Translations under genes and position numbers: made by a program
From: Alphaproteobacteria bacterium
Lineage (GTDB): Bacteria; Pseudomonadota; Alphaproteobacteria; Rhizobiales; Rhizobiaceae
DNA: 64,000 nucleotides
Assembly (NCBI GenBank): GCA_018823835.1
Contig: JAHJHT010000002.1
Span: 1,674,001 to 1,738,000 of the forward strand
Direction: 5' to 3'
In this document: piece after piece, positions 17,581 through 25,989 of the stretch
Numbering within the stretch: position 1 is the stretch's first letter
Layout of the letters: every line of letters starts with the position of its first letter
Notes under the pieces: model-generated
What the model was told of the DNA's origin: nothing
Databases searched by the model: none
What the model saw: only the letters and a program-made list of their open reading frames with translations

Positions 17581-18078
17581 ATGAGCACCCGCGCCGCTGC
17601 CCTTAGAATTCCCAACGACCTCGGGCAGAATGCCACCACGGATATCTCGGCCGCCCTGACCGGGCTCCTGGCCGACACATTTGCGCTCTACCTGAAGACC
17701 AAGAACTTCCACTGGCACATGTCGGGGCCGCATTTCCGCGATTATCACCTGCTGCTCGATGAACAGGGCGACCAGATTTTCGCGATGACCGATGCCATCG
17801 CCGAACGGGCGCGCAAGGTCGGCGGAACCACGCTGCGTTCGGTCGGCCACATTGCCCGCACCCAGCGGCTGCTCGACAATGATGCGGAATTCGTCACCCC
17901 CGAGGACATGATCGCGGAACTTGCAGGCGACAATCGGCAGATGGCCGGCTACCTGCGCGCAACGCATGCCGTTGCCGAGGAGCACAATGACGTCGCCACG
18001 ACCAGCCTCATCGAAGTGTGGATCGACGAGACCGAACGCCGCGCCTGGTTTCTTTTCGAGATTGGGCGCCGGCACTAG
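17581..18078 (+). CDS. dps: Dps family DNA-protecting ferritin-like protein
   Basis: A 165-residue ferritin-like protein that forms dodecamers, oxidises and stores iron, and shields DNA during starvation or oxidative stress. The ferroxidase region is visible as TKNFHWHMSGPHFRDYHLLL and DEQGDQIFAMTDAIAER, with the conserved His and Asp ligands. AGAAGGA nine bases upstream supports the ATG. A strong bidirectional terminator follows. It is downstream of the FixJ-type regulator and could be under its control through the palindrome in between. Confidence 0.94.
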   Translation: MSTRAAALRIPNDLGQNATTDISAALTGLLADTFALYLKTKNFHWHMSGPHFRDYHLLLDEQGDQIFAMTDAIAERARKVGGTTLRSVGHIARTQRLLDNDAEFVTPEDMIAELAGDNRQMAGYLRATHAVAEEHNDVATTSLIEVWIDETERRAWFLFEIGRRH

Positions 18079-18117
18079 ACGTGCGTGTCGGGCCGGAAAT
18101 CATCCGAACCTGGAGTG

Positions 18118-18158
18118 AAAAGAGGCAGCCCCACGATCTGTGGGGCTGCCTCTTTCTT
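18118..18158. terminator. Bidirectional terminator between dps and doeD
   Basis: A 14-bp perfect stem (18121-18134 with 18140-18153, loop GATCT) is flanked by A's on the left and T's on the right. It can stop dps transcripts from the left and doeD transcripts from the right. Confidence 0.9.
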
Positions 18159-18192
18159 GCCGGCTAGCGAAATGACTGCTGGACAGTGCGGA

Positions 18193-19566
18193 TCAGCCAA
18201 GCACGGACTTGATCGCGTCGGCGGTCCGGGCGACGACGATGTCGGCCTCTTCCCTGGTCAGGCAGAGCGGCGGCGCGAAGCCGAGGATGTCGCCCTGCGG
18301 CATGGCGCGGCCGATGACGCCGCTGGCGGCGAGCGCGGTGGCGACCTGCGGTCCGATCTTGTCGGAGGCGTCGAAGAAGACGCGGTCGTCGCGATCCTTG
18401 ACGAACTCGACGGCGGCCATCAGACCGTCGCCGCGGATGTCGCCGACGTTCTTGTGGCCGCCGACGGCCCTGGCGAGTTCGGCGCGGAAATAGGCACCGG
18501 TTTCGCCGGCATTGGTCACAAGGTCGAGCTCGTCGATCAGTTCGAGGTTGGCGACGCCGGCGGCGACACAGATCGGATGCGCCGAATAGGTCCAGCCATG
18601 GCCGAGCGAACCGAGCTTGTCGGAGCCTTCGACGAGGCCGGCCCACATCTTCTCGCCGACGATGACGCCCGACAGCGGGGCATAGGCGGAGGTCAGGCCC
18701 TTGGCGATGGTGATGAGGTCGGGCTGCATGCCGTAATGGTCGGAGCCGAACATGGTGCCGAGGCGACCGAAACCGGTGACCACCTCGTCGGCGACCAGCA
18801 GCACGTCGTATTTCTTCAGCACCGCCTGGATCTTCTGCCAGTAGCCGGCGGGCGGCGGGACGATGCCGCCGGTGCCGAGGATCGGCTCGCCGATGAAGGC
18901 GGCGACGGTGTCCGGGCCCTCGGCCAGGATCATCTCCTCGAGCTTGTCGGCACAATGCTGCGAGAACTGCTCCTCGCTCATCGACCGGTCTTCGCGGCGG
19001 AAGTAGTAGGGCGCCTCGGTGTGCAGGATCGGCGCGCGCGGCAGGTCGAAGGCGTTGTGGAACAGGTCCAATCCGGTCAGCGAGCCGGTCATGACGCCCG
19101 AGCCGTGGTAGCCGCGCCAGCGCGAGATGATCTTCTTCTTCTCGGGCCGGCCAAGCACGTTGTTGTAGTACCAGATCAGCTTGATGTTGGTCTCGTTGGC
19201 GTCCGAGCCCGACAGGCCGAAATAGACGCGGCTCATGCCTTTCGGCGCGCGGTCGATGATCATCTTGGCAAGCGTGATCGAGGCCTCGGTGCCGTGGCCG
19301 ACATAGGCATGGTAATAGGCGAGGCTTTTCGCCTGCTCGGCGATGGCGTCGGCGATCTTCTGGCGGCCATAGCCGACATTGACGCAATAGAGGCCGGCAA
19401 AGGCGTCGAGGCTGGTCTTGCCGGTCGAATCGGTGATGTAGACGCCTTCACCGCCGGTGACGATGCGCGTCGGGCTTTCGCCGCGCGCATGCGTGCCCAT
19501 GTGGGTCGACGGGTGGAAGAAGTGGTCGCGGTCCCAGGCGGCGAGTTCGTTGGACTGATCGAGCAT
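18193..19566 (-). CDS. doeD: Diaminobutyrate aminotransferase DoeD (class III aminotransferase)
   Basis: A 457-residue PLP enzyme of the class III aminotransferase family. The PLP lysine lies in LITIAKGLTSAYAPLSG, the cofactor aspartate in LVADEVVTGFGRLG, and FGLSGSDANETNIKL binds the phosphate. In an ectoine cluster this enzyme converts L-2,4-diaminobutyrate to aspartate 4-semialdehyde. Sequence alone would also allow a GABA or beta-alanine:pyruvate aminotransferase; the context (doeC next door, then doeX, enuR, ehu, eut) decides. It lies 20 bp after doeC in a leftward operon. Confidence 0.87.
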   Translation of the reverse strand: MLDQSNELAAWDRDHFFHPSTHMGTHARGESPTRIVTGGEGVYITDSTGKTSLDAFAGLYCVNVGYGRQKIADAIAEQAKSLAYYHAYVGHGTEASITLAKMIIDRAPKGMSRVYFGLSGSDANETNIKLIWYYNNVLGRPEKKKIISRWRGYHGSGVMTGSLTGLDLFHNAFDLPRAPILHTEAPYYFRREDRSMSEEQFSQHCADKLEEMILAEGPDTVAAFIGEPILGTGGIVPPPAGYWQKIQAVLKKYDVLLVADEVVTGFGRLGTMFGSDHYGMQPDLITIAKGLTSAYAPLSGVIVGEKMWAGLVEGSDKLGSLGHGWTYSAHPICVAAGVANLELIDELDLVTNAGETGAYFRAELARAVGGHKNVGDIRGDGLMAAVEFVKDRDDRVFFDASDKIGPQVATALAASGVIGRAMPQGDILGFAPPLCLTREEADIVVARTADAIKSVLG

Positions 19567-19586
19567 GATGTTTTTCCTTGTTCTTG

Positions 19587-21080
19587 TCAGGCTGCGTCGA
19601 GGCAGAGATATTTGAGGTCAGTGAAGGCTTCGATGCCGTGGCGCGAGCCCTCGCGGCCGATGCCGGACTGCTTGACGCCGCCGAACGGGACTGGCGCGCC
19701 GGTGATCTTCACCCGGTTGATGGCGACCATGCCGTATTCGAGCCGGCGTCCCATGCGAAGCTGCCGCGCGCCGTTCTCGGTGACGACATAGGCGACCAGT
19801 CCGTATTCGGTGTCGTTGGCGCGGGCAACCACCTCGTCTTCGGAATCGAACGGGGTGACCGCCGCCACCGGACCAAAAGTCTCCTCGCGCATGATCAACG
19901 CTTCGTCGGGCACGTCGGCGAGCAGCGTCGGCTCGAAGAACAGCTTGCCGGCTACGTGACGCTTGCCGCCAACGAGGCAGCGCGCGCCATGCTTGAGTGC
20001 GTCGGCGACCTGCTCCTCGACCTTGGCAATGGCGCGGTCATGCATCAGCGGGCCGATATCGGCACCTTCGGTCAGGCCGTGCGCCACCGCAAGGGTTCCG
20101 ATCCGCTCGACAAATGCCGCGCAGAAGCGGTCGTAGAGGGCGCGCTGGACGTAGATGCGATTGGCGGCGAGGCAGTCTTGGCCGGAGGTGGCGAATTTCG
20201 CATCGACGGCGATCGACACGGCGCGGTCGATGTCGGCGTCGTCGAAGACGATCAGCGGGGCGTGGCCGCCGAGCTCCATGACCAGCCGCTTCATGGTGGC
20301 GGCGCACTTACCGGCGATCAGGCGACCGATCTCGGTCGAACCGGTGAAGCTCATTGCGCGCACGCGGGCGTCGTCGCACATGACGCCAACGATGGTCGCG
20401 GCGTCACCGGTGACGATGTTGAAGACGCCGGCAGGCAGGCCGGCGCGCTCGCCGAGTTCGGCCAAGGCCAGCGCCGACAGCGGCGTCTCGGAAGACGGAT
20501 GAGCGACGATGGTGCAGCCGGCAGCCAGTGCAGCGGCCGCCTTGCGGGTCAGCATTGCACAGGGAAAATTCCACGGTGTCACGACACCGACGACACCGAG
20601 CGCCTCGCGGCGCACCAGCATTTCGGCGTCGGGCAGGTGGCTGGTCACATTCTCGGCGTTGAGACGCTTGGCCTCCTCGGCATACCATTCGACGAAAGAG
20701 GCGGCATAGTCGATCTCGCCCAGCGATTCCGCCAGCGGCTTGCCCTGCTCGAGCGTCATCAGCAACGCGAGGTCCTGCTTCGCAGCGAGGATCAGCTCAT
20801 ACCACTTGCGCAGGATTTTCGAACGCTCCTGCGGCAGCAGCGAACGCCATTTCGGGAAGGCGCGCGAAGCTGCGTCGATGGCGCGGGATGTCTGGCCGGC
20901 ATCGAGCGATGCGACCCAGGCGACGCTGACGCCGCTGCCGGGGTCAGCAACCTCGAAACTGTTTCCCGCGCCGCTCGCGGTCCACTGACCGTCGACATAG
21001 GCAAGCTCGCGATAGAGCCGGCGGTCGACGAGCCGGTCGAGTGCATCGTGGCGTGTGGGGCGGGCGAAATGCGCAGACAT
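19587..21080 (-). CDS. doeC: Aspartate-semialdehyde dehydrogenase DoeC (succinate-semialdehyde dehydrogenase-like)
   Basis: A 497-residue NAD(P)-dependent aldehyde dehydrogenase of the GabD type. PWNFPCAMLTRKAAAALAAG is the cofactor loop, MELGGHAP holds the catalytic glutamate and SGQDCLAANR the catalytic cysteine. In ectoine degradation the enzyme oxidises aspartate 4-semialdehyde to aspartate, the last step. By similarity alone it would be called succinate-semialdehyde dehydrogenase. It precedes doeD and follows the Lrp-type gene in the same direction. Confidence 0.87.
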   Translation of the reverse strand: MSAHFARPTRHDALDRLVDRRLYRELAYVDGQWTASGAGNSFEVADPGSGVSVAWVASLDAGQTSRAIDAASRAFPKWRSLLPQERSKILRKWYELILAAKQDLALLMTLEQGKPLAESLGEIDYAASFVEWYAEEAKRLNAENVTSHLPDAEMLVRREALGVVGVVTPWNFPCAMLTRKAAAALAAGCTIVAHPSSETPLSALALAELGERAGLPAGVFNIVTGDAATIVGVMCDDARVRAMSFTGSTEIGRLIAGKCAATMKRLVMELGGHAPLIVFDDADIDRAVSIAVDAKFATSGQDCLAANRIYVQRALYDRFCAAFVERIGTLAVAHGLTEGADIGPLMHDRAIAKVEEQVADALKHGARCLVGGKRHVAGKLFFEPTLLADVPDEALIMREETFGPVAAVTPFDSEDEVVARANDTEYGLVAYVVTENGARQLRMGRRLEYGMVAINRVKITGAPVPFGGVKQSGIGREGSRHGIEAFTDLKYLCLDAA

Positions 21081-21208
21081 CGCTTCAGGTCTCCGGTGCG
21101 GGGTGATGCTGCGAACCTAGAGCGGGCGGCCGAGAGAAAGAGGCTGTTTGGATGGCCGGCAGGAGAGAGTCTCTCTCATTTCGGCGGCTGGGCAGTACGT
21201 TTGGGCTG

Positions 21209-21703
21209 TCAGGACGTCGACGCCGGGAGCAGGTTGGCGATCGGCACCGCGGCCTCGTCCTTTACCGTCTTGGTGACGATGTAGGTGAAGTAGCGGTCGA
21301 TGCCGATCTCGCGCTCGAGCAGGCCGTCGACAAGCCGCTGGTAGGCGTCGATGTCGCGCGCCATCACCTTGAGCAGATAGTCGACGCCGCCGCCGACCGA
21401 CCAGCAGGTGATGATTTCCTCGCAATCGCGCACCGCCCGCTCGAAACGATCGAAGTCGGCTTGGCGGTGGCTCCTCAACGTCACCTCCATAAGCACGACC
21501 GCCACCGGGGCGACGGTGCGCATGTCGATTGACGCGTGATAGCCGCTGACCACACCCGCCTTCTCCAGCCTGCGCAGCCGCACCCAGCAGGGAGTCGGCG
21601 AAAGCCCGACCTCTTCGGCCAGCCTGAGCTTGGTGATCCGCCCGTCGCGCTGGACGGCGTCGAGGATCCTGAGATCGGTCGGGTCGAGTTTGATGCCAGC
21701 CAT
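21209..21703 (-). CDS. doeX: Lrp/AsnC family regulator DoeX
   Basis: A 164-residue feast/famine regulator: N-terminal helix-turn-helix (LDPTDLRILDAVQRDGRITK, LAEEVGLSPTPCWVRLRRLE) and a C-terminal RAM/ACT-like effector domain (VVLMEVTLRSH, GGGVDYLLKVMARDIDAYQ). Lrp-type genes accompany ectoine catabolism genes and respond to diaminobutyrate in characterised systems (DoeX). I chose the ATG at 21703, which gives the usual family length; 29 more upstream residues in frame look non-coding. It is divergent from enuR across about 85 bp. Confidence 0.85.
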   Translation of the reverse strand: MAGIKLDPTDLRILDAVQRDGRITKLRLAEEVGLSPTPCWVRLRRLEKAGVVSGYHASIDMRTVAPVAVVLMEVTLRSHRQADFDRFERAVRDCEEIITCWSVGGGVDYLLKVMARDIDAYQRLVDGLLEREIGIDRYFTYIVTKTVKDEAAVPIANLLPASTS

Positions 21704-21758
21704 TGGATATCCGGAAATTGTCGGTGGGTCAGCATGATGTCTCAATATTTGGATTGTC

Positions 21759-21772
21759 AATTGCACTGATTT
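21759..21772 (+). promoter_or_regulatory. Candidate EnuR operator, copy 1
   Basis: AATTGCACTGATTT lies 17 bp before the enuR ATG and matches AATTGTACTGATTT before ehuA (23422-23435) at 13 of 14 positions. A shared site at the regulator gene and at the transporter operon is what autoregulation plus pathway control would need. Confidence 0.55.
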
Positions 21773-21788
21773 CGCTTTCAATGAAATC

Positions 21789-23171
21789 ATGACACTTTGG
21801 CGTCCCGATCCTGCTCTTGTGCGTCGACCTGCTTATCTGTCGCTGGCGGAGCAGATTGCGCGGGCGATTCATGATGGACGGCTGGAAAACGGCGCCAGGC
21901 TGCCGACGCATCGCAAGATGGCGGAGGATCTCGACCTGTCGGTGCAGACGGTCAGCCGCGCCTACGAGGAACTGATCCGGCGCGGGCTGGTGTCGGGCGA
22001 GATCGGCCGCGGCTCCTTCGTGCAGACGCAGCGCAGCGAACCGGCGCCGCCCTACCTGCCGGAACGCCCGGGCGAGGTGATCGACCTGTCGATCCTCAAG
22101 CCGGTCAGCGAGAAGATGCATCTCGACCGGCTGAAGAAGGCGCTCGGCTGGCTGTCGGAAAACCTGCCCGCCAGCTCGGCGCTGTCGTTCCGACCGAACA
22201 TGGTGTTTCCGCGCCACAGGGCAGTCGCCGTGGAGTGGCTGAAACGCTGCGGACTCACGGTGGCGCCGCAGAATGTCAGTGTCACCAACGGCGCGACGGC
22301 CGGCATGACGGTCGCGCTGATGAGCGTCGCGCCACCCGGTTCGACGGTCGCCGCCGAGGCGATCTGCCATCACACGCTGGTGCCGCTGTCGACCTATCTC
22401 GGCTTCAAGCTCGAGGGCCTGGCGATCGACGACGACGGGCTGGTGCCGGAGGCGCTGGACGAAGCCTGCAAGCATTCCGACATCCGCGCCGTGTTCGTCC
22501 AGCCCTCGGTGATCAACCCGACCGCTACCTTGATGAGCGAGGCGCGAAGGCAGGCAATCGTCGAGGTTGCGCGCAAGCACGACCTGGCCATCATCGAGAA
22601 CGACGTGCTCGGCCCGCTGATCGAGAACCGGCCACCGCCGATCGCGGCACTGGCGCCGGAGCGCACGCTCTATGTCACCAGCTTTACCAAGAGCGTGGTG
22701 CCGGGACTGCGCATCGGCTATCTCAGCGCGCCCGACAGATATGTCGCCGCAGTCGCCAACCGGCATCTCGTCTCGAACTGGATGGCCACGCCGATGGTCG
22801 CCGAGATCGCCTCCAAGTGGGTCGCCGACGGGACGGCACTCGAGTTGGTGAACTGGCAGCGGGAGGCGCTGCGCGGCCGACATAGAATCGTCGCCGAAGT
22901 GTTCGACGGACTTCCCTATTCTTCGCACAGCGAAAGCCTGCATGTGTGGTTGTCCCTCGGCGACCGCAGCGAACAGAGCTTCGTCGCGCAGGCCCGCCTG
23001 CAGGGGGTTGCCATTGCGCCCGGCACTTCCTTCAGGACGTCGGATGCGCCGTGGAGTCCGGCCGTCCGGATCTCGCTCGGCTCGACCACCGGGGAAGAAC
23101 TGCGCATCGGGCTTGGCACGGTGGCACGGCTGCTGCTGGGAGATCCCGAGCACCTGCTGCTCGCCATCTAG
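21789..23171 (+). CDS. enuR: MocR/GabR-type regulator EnuR of ectoine utilisation
   Basis: A 460-residue fusion of a GntR-type winged helix (residues 1-75; HRKMAEDLDLSVQTVSRAYE) to an aminotransferase-like domain. The PLP lysine is Lys301 in VTSFTKSVVPGLRIGYL, and NGATAGMT and FVQPSVINPTATL line the cofactor pocket. EnuR proteins repress ectoine import and breakdown genes until N-acetyl-diaminobutyrate or diaminobutyrate, products of EutD and EutE, react with the PLP. No Shine-Dalgarno sequence precedes the ATG, so translation may be leaderless. It is divergent from doeX and upstream of ehuA. Confidence 0.9.
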   Translation: MTLWRPDPALVRRPAYLSLAEQIARAIHDGRLENGARLPTHRKMAEDLDLSVQTVSRAYEELIRRGLVSGEIGRGSFVQTQRSEPAPPYLPERPGEVIDLSILKPVSEKMHLDRLKKALGWLSENLPASSALSFRPNMVFPRHRAVAVEWLKRCGLTVAPQNVSVTNGATAGMTVALMSVAPPGSTVAAEAICHHTLVPLSTYLGFKLEGLAIDDDGLVPEALDEACKHSDIRAVFVQPSVINPTATLMSEARRQAIVEVARKHDLAIIENDVLGPLIENRPPPIAALAPERTLYVTSFTKSVVPGLRIGYLSAPDRYVAAVANRHLVSNWMATPMVAEIASKWVADGTALELVNWQREALRGRHRIVAEVFDGLPYSSHSESLHVWLSLGDRSEQSFVAQARLQGVAIAPGTSFRTSDAPWSPAVRISLGSTTGEELRIGLGTVARLLLGDPEHLLLAI

Positions 23172-23510
23172 ACGGGTCGCAGCCCTGTCCGGAGCGACCA
23201 AAGGCGGGGATAAATGTGCCGCTTCCCGTCACTTTCGCCGGGAAAAATTCAATCTGGTCAATCACTTGCCGGCAAAGGGCGCATGGACGACCCGAAATCC
23301 ATACACAGCGGACCGTCTAGCGGGAAAATCCGGCCAGAACCGCCCCGCTGGGGCGCCTGACAGCACAACATGCGACGCGATCGAGCCCCAGACAAACGCG
23401 GCGAACTTTGCCATCCGGTCAAATTGTACTGATTTTATTTTGCCAATTGACATGATTTCATTACTTCCGCATCGTTAGAGGAAGAAGGCTTCAAAGCCAC
23501 GGGGAACCAC
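23172..23510. other. Promoter region of the ehu-eut operon
   Basis: A 339-bp gap between enuR and ehuA with no supported gene. Its right end is AT-rich and holds two related motifs, AATTGTACTGATTT (23422-23435) and AATTGACATGATTT (23445-23458), spaced 23 bp start to start. The operon promoter probably overlaps them. Confidence 0.6.
23422..23460 (+). promoter_or_regulatory. Candidate EnuR operator, direct repeat before ehuA
   Basis: Two direct copies of AATTG-N4-GATTT (AATTGTACTGATTT at 23422 and AATTGACATGATTT at 23445) lie 50-90 bp before ehuA. MocR-type regulators often bind direct repeats. The first copy is nearly identical to the site at enuR itself. Confidence 0.55.
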
Positions 23511-24296
23511 ATGGTCGCGCCTATCATCAAGATCGACGCCATTGCCAAGAGTTTCGGCAACTTCAAGGTGCTGGACGGCTTGTCGATGGAAGTGAAGCCG
23601 GCCGAGAAGCTGGCGCTGATCGGCCCGTCCGGATCCGGCAAGACGACGATCCTGCGCATCCTGATGACACTGGAGCGGATCGATGGCGGGCACATCGAGA
23701 TCGACGGCGAACAACTCTACCACATGGAAAAGAACGGCGGGCTCGTGCCGGCCGACGAACGACACCTGACGCGGATGCGCCAGAAGATCGGCATGGTGTT
23801 CCAGCTGTTCAACCTGTTCCCGCACAAGTCGGTGATCGACAATGTGACGCTGGCGCCGATGCTGACCAAGGGCACGCCGCGAGCGGAGGCGGAAAAGCGC
23901 GCCATGGAACTGCTCGACATGGTGGGCCTGGCCGAAAAGGCCAAGGCAATGCCGGCGCAACTTTCCGGCGGCCAGAAGCAGCGCGTGGCGATTGCCCGCG
24001 CATTGGCGCTGTCGCCCAAGATCATGCTGTTCGACGAAGTGACCTCGGCGCTCGACCCCGAACTGGTCGAGGAGGTGATGAACGTGATGAAGCGGCTCGC
24101 CGCCGAAACCGACATGACCATGCTTCTGGTGACGCACGAGATGGGCTTCGCCCACGAATTCGCCGACAGGGTACTGTTCTTCGACGGCGGCAAGATCGTC
24201 GAAGAGGGCAAGCCCGACGACATTTTCAGCAATCCGAAGCAGGAGCGAACACAGAGCTTCCTGAAGAAGATCATCGCGGCCGGACATCGCGTCTGA
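23511..24296 (+). CDS. ehuA: Ectoine/hydroxyectoine ABC transporter ATP-binding protein EhuA
   Basis: A 261-residue polar-amino-acid-type ABC ATPase: Walker [10 protein letters not shown] (38-46), Q-loop [12 protein letters not shown], signature [15 protein letters not shown], Walker [13 protein letters not shown] and switch histidine VTHEMGF. It powers EhuC and EhuD in the inner membrane. It is the first gene of ehuABCD-eutABCDE, the order known from Sinorhizobium meliloti, where ectoine serves as a carbon and nitrogen source. Candidate EnuR sites lie just upstream. Confidence 0.93.
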   Translation: MVAPIIKIDAIAKSFGNFKVLDGLSMEVKPAEKLALIGPSGSGKTTILRILMTLERIDGGHIEIDGEQLYHMEKNGGLVPADERHLTRMRQKIGMVFQLFNLFPHKSVIDNVTLAPMLTKGTPRAEAEKRAMELLDMVGLAEKAKAMPAQLSGGQKQRVAIARALALSPKIMLFDEVTSALDPELVEEVMNVMKRLAAETDMTMLLVTHEMGFAHEFADRVLFFDGGKIVEEGKPDDIFSNPKQERTQSFLKKIIAAGHRV

Positions 24297-24355
24297 CCGC
24301 CATGCCGCGGCACGCAGCCGCAAGAATGAGAAGAACAACAATGGAGTTGGGAACG

Positions 24356-25198
24356 ATGAAAATGAAGACAACAATTGCCGGCGCTGCCGGACTTGCCATG
24401 CTGGCTTCCTTCGCGGTTTCGGGTCCGGCCATGGCCGACAAGCTCGAAGACCTGAAGGCGCAGGGCTTCGCGCGGGTTGCCATCGCCAACGAGCCGCCGT
24501 TCACGGCCGTTGCCGCCGACGGCAAGGTGTCCGGTGCCGCGCCCGACGTGGCGCGCGAAATCTTCAAGCGCCTCGGCATCGACGAGATCGTCGCGTCGAT
24601 CTCCGAATATGGCGCGATGATCCCCGGCCTGCAGGCCGGCCGCTTCGACGTCGTGACCGCGGGCCTGTTCATGAAGCCCGAGCGCTGCGCCGCGGTCGTC
24701 TATTCCGAGCCGGTGCTGTGCGATGCAGAAGCGCTGCTGGTGAAGAAGGGCAACCCGAAGGGCTTCCAGAGCTACGCCGACATCGCCAATTCCGAAGGCG
24801 CAACGGTTGGCGCGCCGGGCGGCGGCACCGAGGAAAAGCTGGCGCTCGACGCCGGCGTGCCGCGTGACCGCGTGATCGTGGTGCCGGACGGCCAGAGCGG
24901 CCTGAAGATGGTGCAGGATGGCCGCATCGACGCCTATTCGCTGCCGGTGCTGTCGATCAACGACCTGATGATGAAGGCCAACGATCCGAACCTCGCCGTC
25001 GTGGCGCCGGTGGTTGGCGCGCCGGTCTATTGCGACGGCGCGGCGTTCAAGAAGGGCGACGAAGCCCTGCGCGACGCCTATGACGTGGAGCTGGCGAAGA
25101 TGAAGGAATCCGGCGAGTTTGCCAAGATCATCGAGCCCTACGGCTTCTCGGCCGCAGCCGCCATGTCGACCTCGCGCGAGAAGCTCTGCTCGCAGTAA
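24356..25198 (+). CDS. ehuB: Ectoine/hydroxyectoine substrate-binding protein EhuB
   Basis: A 280-residue periplasmic binding protein (family 3) with an N-terminal signal peptide ending at about AMA in FAVSGPAMA. ARVAIANEPPFTAVAADGKV and FDVVTAGLFMKPERC are typical of ectoine-binding proteins, whose aromatic and acidic residues grip the zwitterion. The ATG at 24356 has GGAG upstream and gives a MKMKTTIAGAAG signal start; an ATG at 24341 is also in frame. It lies 59 bp after ehuA. A palindromic element separates it from ehuC. Confidence 0.92.
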   Translation: MKMKTTIAGAAGLAMLASFAVSGPAMADKLEDLKAQGFARVAIANEPPFTAVAADGKVSGAAPDVAREIFKRLGIDEIVASISEYGAMIPGLQAGRFDVVTAGLFMKPERCAAVVYSEPVLCDAEALLVKKGNPKGFQSYADIANSEGATVGAPGGGTEEKLALDAGVPRDRVIVVPDGQSGLKMVQDGRIDAYSLPVLSINDLMMKANDPNLAVVAPVVGAPVYCDGAAFKKGDEALRDAYDVELAKMKESGEFAKIIEPYGFSAAAAMSTSREKLCSQ

Positions 25199-25209
25199 TC
25201 GCGGCACTT

Positions 25210-25283
25210 CCTTCTCTCCGGTTGCGGGGAGAGGTGGTCCGACAATCCGGATGAAGGGCACGGCTTGCCCTGCCCTTCATCCG
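25210..25283. repeat. Rhizobial palindromic intergenic element between ehuB and ehuC
   Basis: Two hairpins in tandem: a six-base-pair stem (25214-25219 with 25228-25233) and a perfect 12-bp stem (25248-25259 with 25272-25283). The 'cttctctccgg...ggggagaggtgg...cggatgaagggc' pattern resembles the dispersed palindromic elements found in rhizobial intergenic regions. It may stabilise the ehuB message or damp read-through into ehuC. Confidence 0.65.
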
Positions 25284-25329
25284 CCTGCCAGCATCAGCGC
25301 TCAACCACTTATCGGGAAACACGGACCCC

Positions 25330-25989
25330 ATGATCGACTGGACCGGCTATATCGGCCTTATCCTCGACGGCGCGCTGGTGACCATCCAGCTGACCGTCAT
25401 GGGGTCGGCGCTTGCCCTGGTCATGGCTTTCATTGCCGGCCTCGGGCGGCTGTCGCGCTTCTTTGCGGTGCGGGCGCTGGCCACGGCCTATATCGAATTC
25501 TTTCGCGGCACCTCGATCTTCGTGCAGCTCTTCTGGGCCTATTTCGTGCTGCCCTTCCTCGGCATAACGCTGACGCCGCTGCAGGCGGGCGTGCTTGCGC
25601 TGGGGCTGAATGTCGGCGCCTACGGCGCGGAAGTGGTGCGCGGCGCCATCAAGTCGATCGGCAAGGAGCAGTATGAGGCCTGCGTGGCGCTCAATCTCGG
25701 CCGTTGGCAAAGCATGCGCCACGTGATCCTGCCGCAGGCATTGCTGCTGATGCTGCCGACTTTCGGCAACAACTCGATCGAGTTGCTCAAGGGAACCGCG
25801 GTCGTGTCGCTCATCTCGCTGACCGATCTGACCTTCCAGGCGCAGGTGGTGCGGGCCCAGACCGGCAACACGCTGATACCCTTCACGATGATCCTGATCA
25901 TCTATTTTGCACTTGCCTCGCTGATCGGCTGGGGCATGCGAAGCCTCGAGCGCCGCATGGCGCGCGGGCTCGATGGAGTGCGCGTCTGA
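25330..25989 (+). CDS. ehuC: Ectoine/hydroxyectoine ABC transporter permease EhuC
   Basis: A 219-residue polar-amino-acid-type permease with about five membrane helices. The EAA-like cytoplasmic loop is EQYEACVALNLGRWQSMRHV, followed by ILPQALLLMLPTFGN, and YIEFFRGTSIFVQLFWAYFV is the usual N-terminal segment of HisM/GlnP-like subunits. It forms the channel with EhuD. The EhuD start overlaps its stop codon as TGATG, so the two are made together. It follows ehuB after the palindromic element. Confidence 0.92.
   Translation: MIDWTGYIGLILDGALVTIQLTVMGSALALVMAFIAGLGRLSRFFAVRALATAYIEFFRGTSIFVQLFWAYFVLPFLGITLTPLQAGVLALGLNVGAYGAEVVRGAIKSIGKEQYEACVALNLGRWQSMRHVILPQALLLMLPTFGNNSIELLKGTAVVSLISLTDLTFQAQVVRAQTGNTLIPFTMILIIYFALASLIGWGMRSLERRMARGLDGVRV

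Noticed and set aside
17376-17606. A 76-codon frame before dps
   Set aside because: It overlaps the dps start, lacks a ribosome site and gives a composition unlike a protein.
18085-21284. Two long plus-strand open frames opposite doeD and doeC
   Set aside because: Both are low-complexity, Gly/Asp/Arg/Val-rich shadows of the aminotransferase and dehydrogenase genes, with no recognisable motif.
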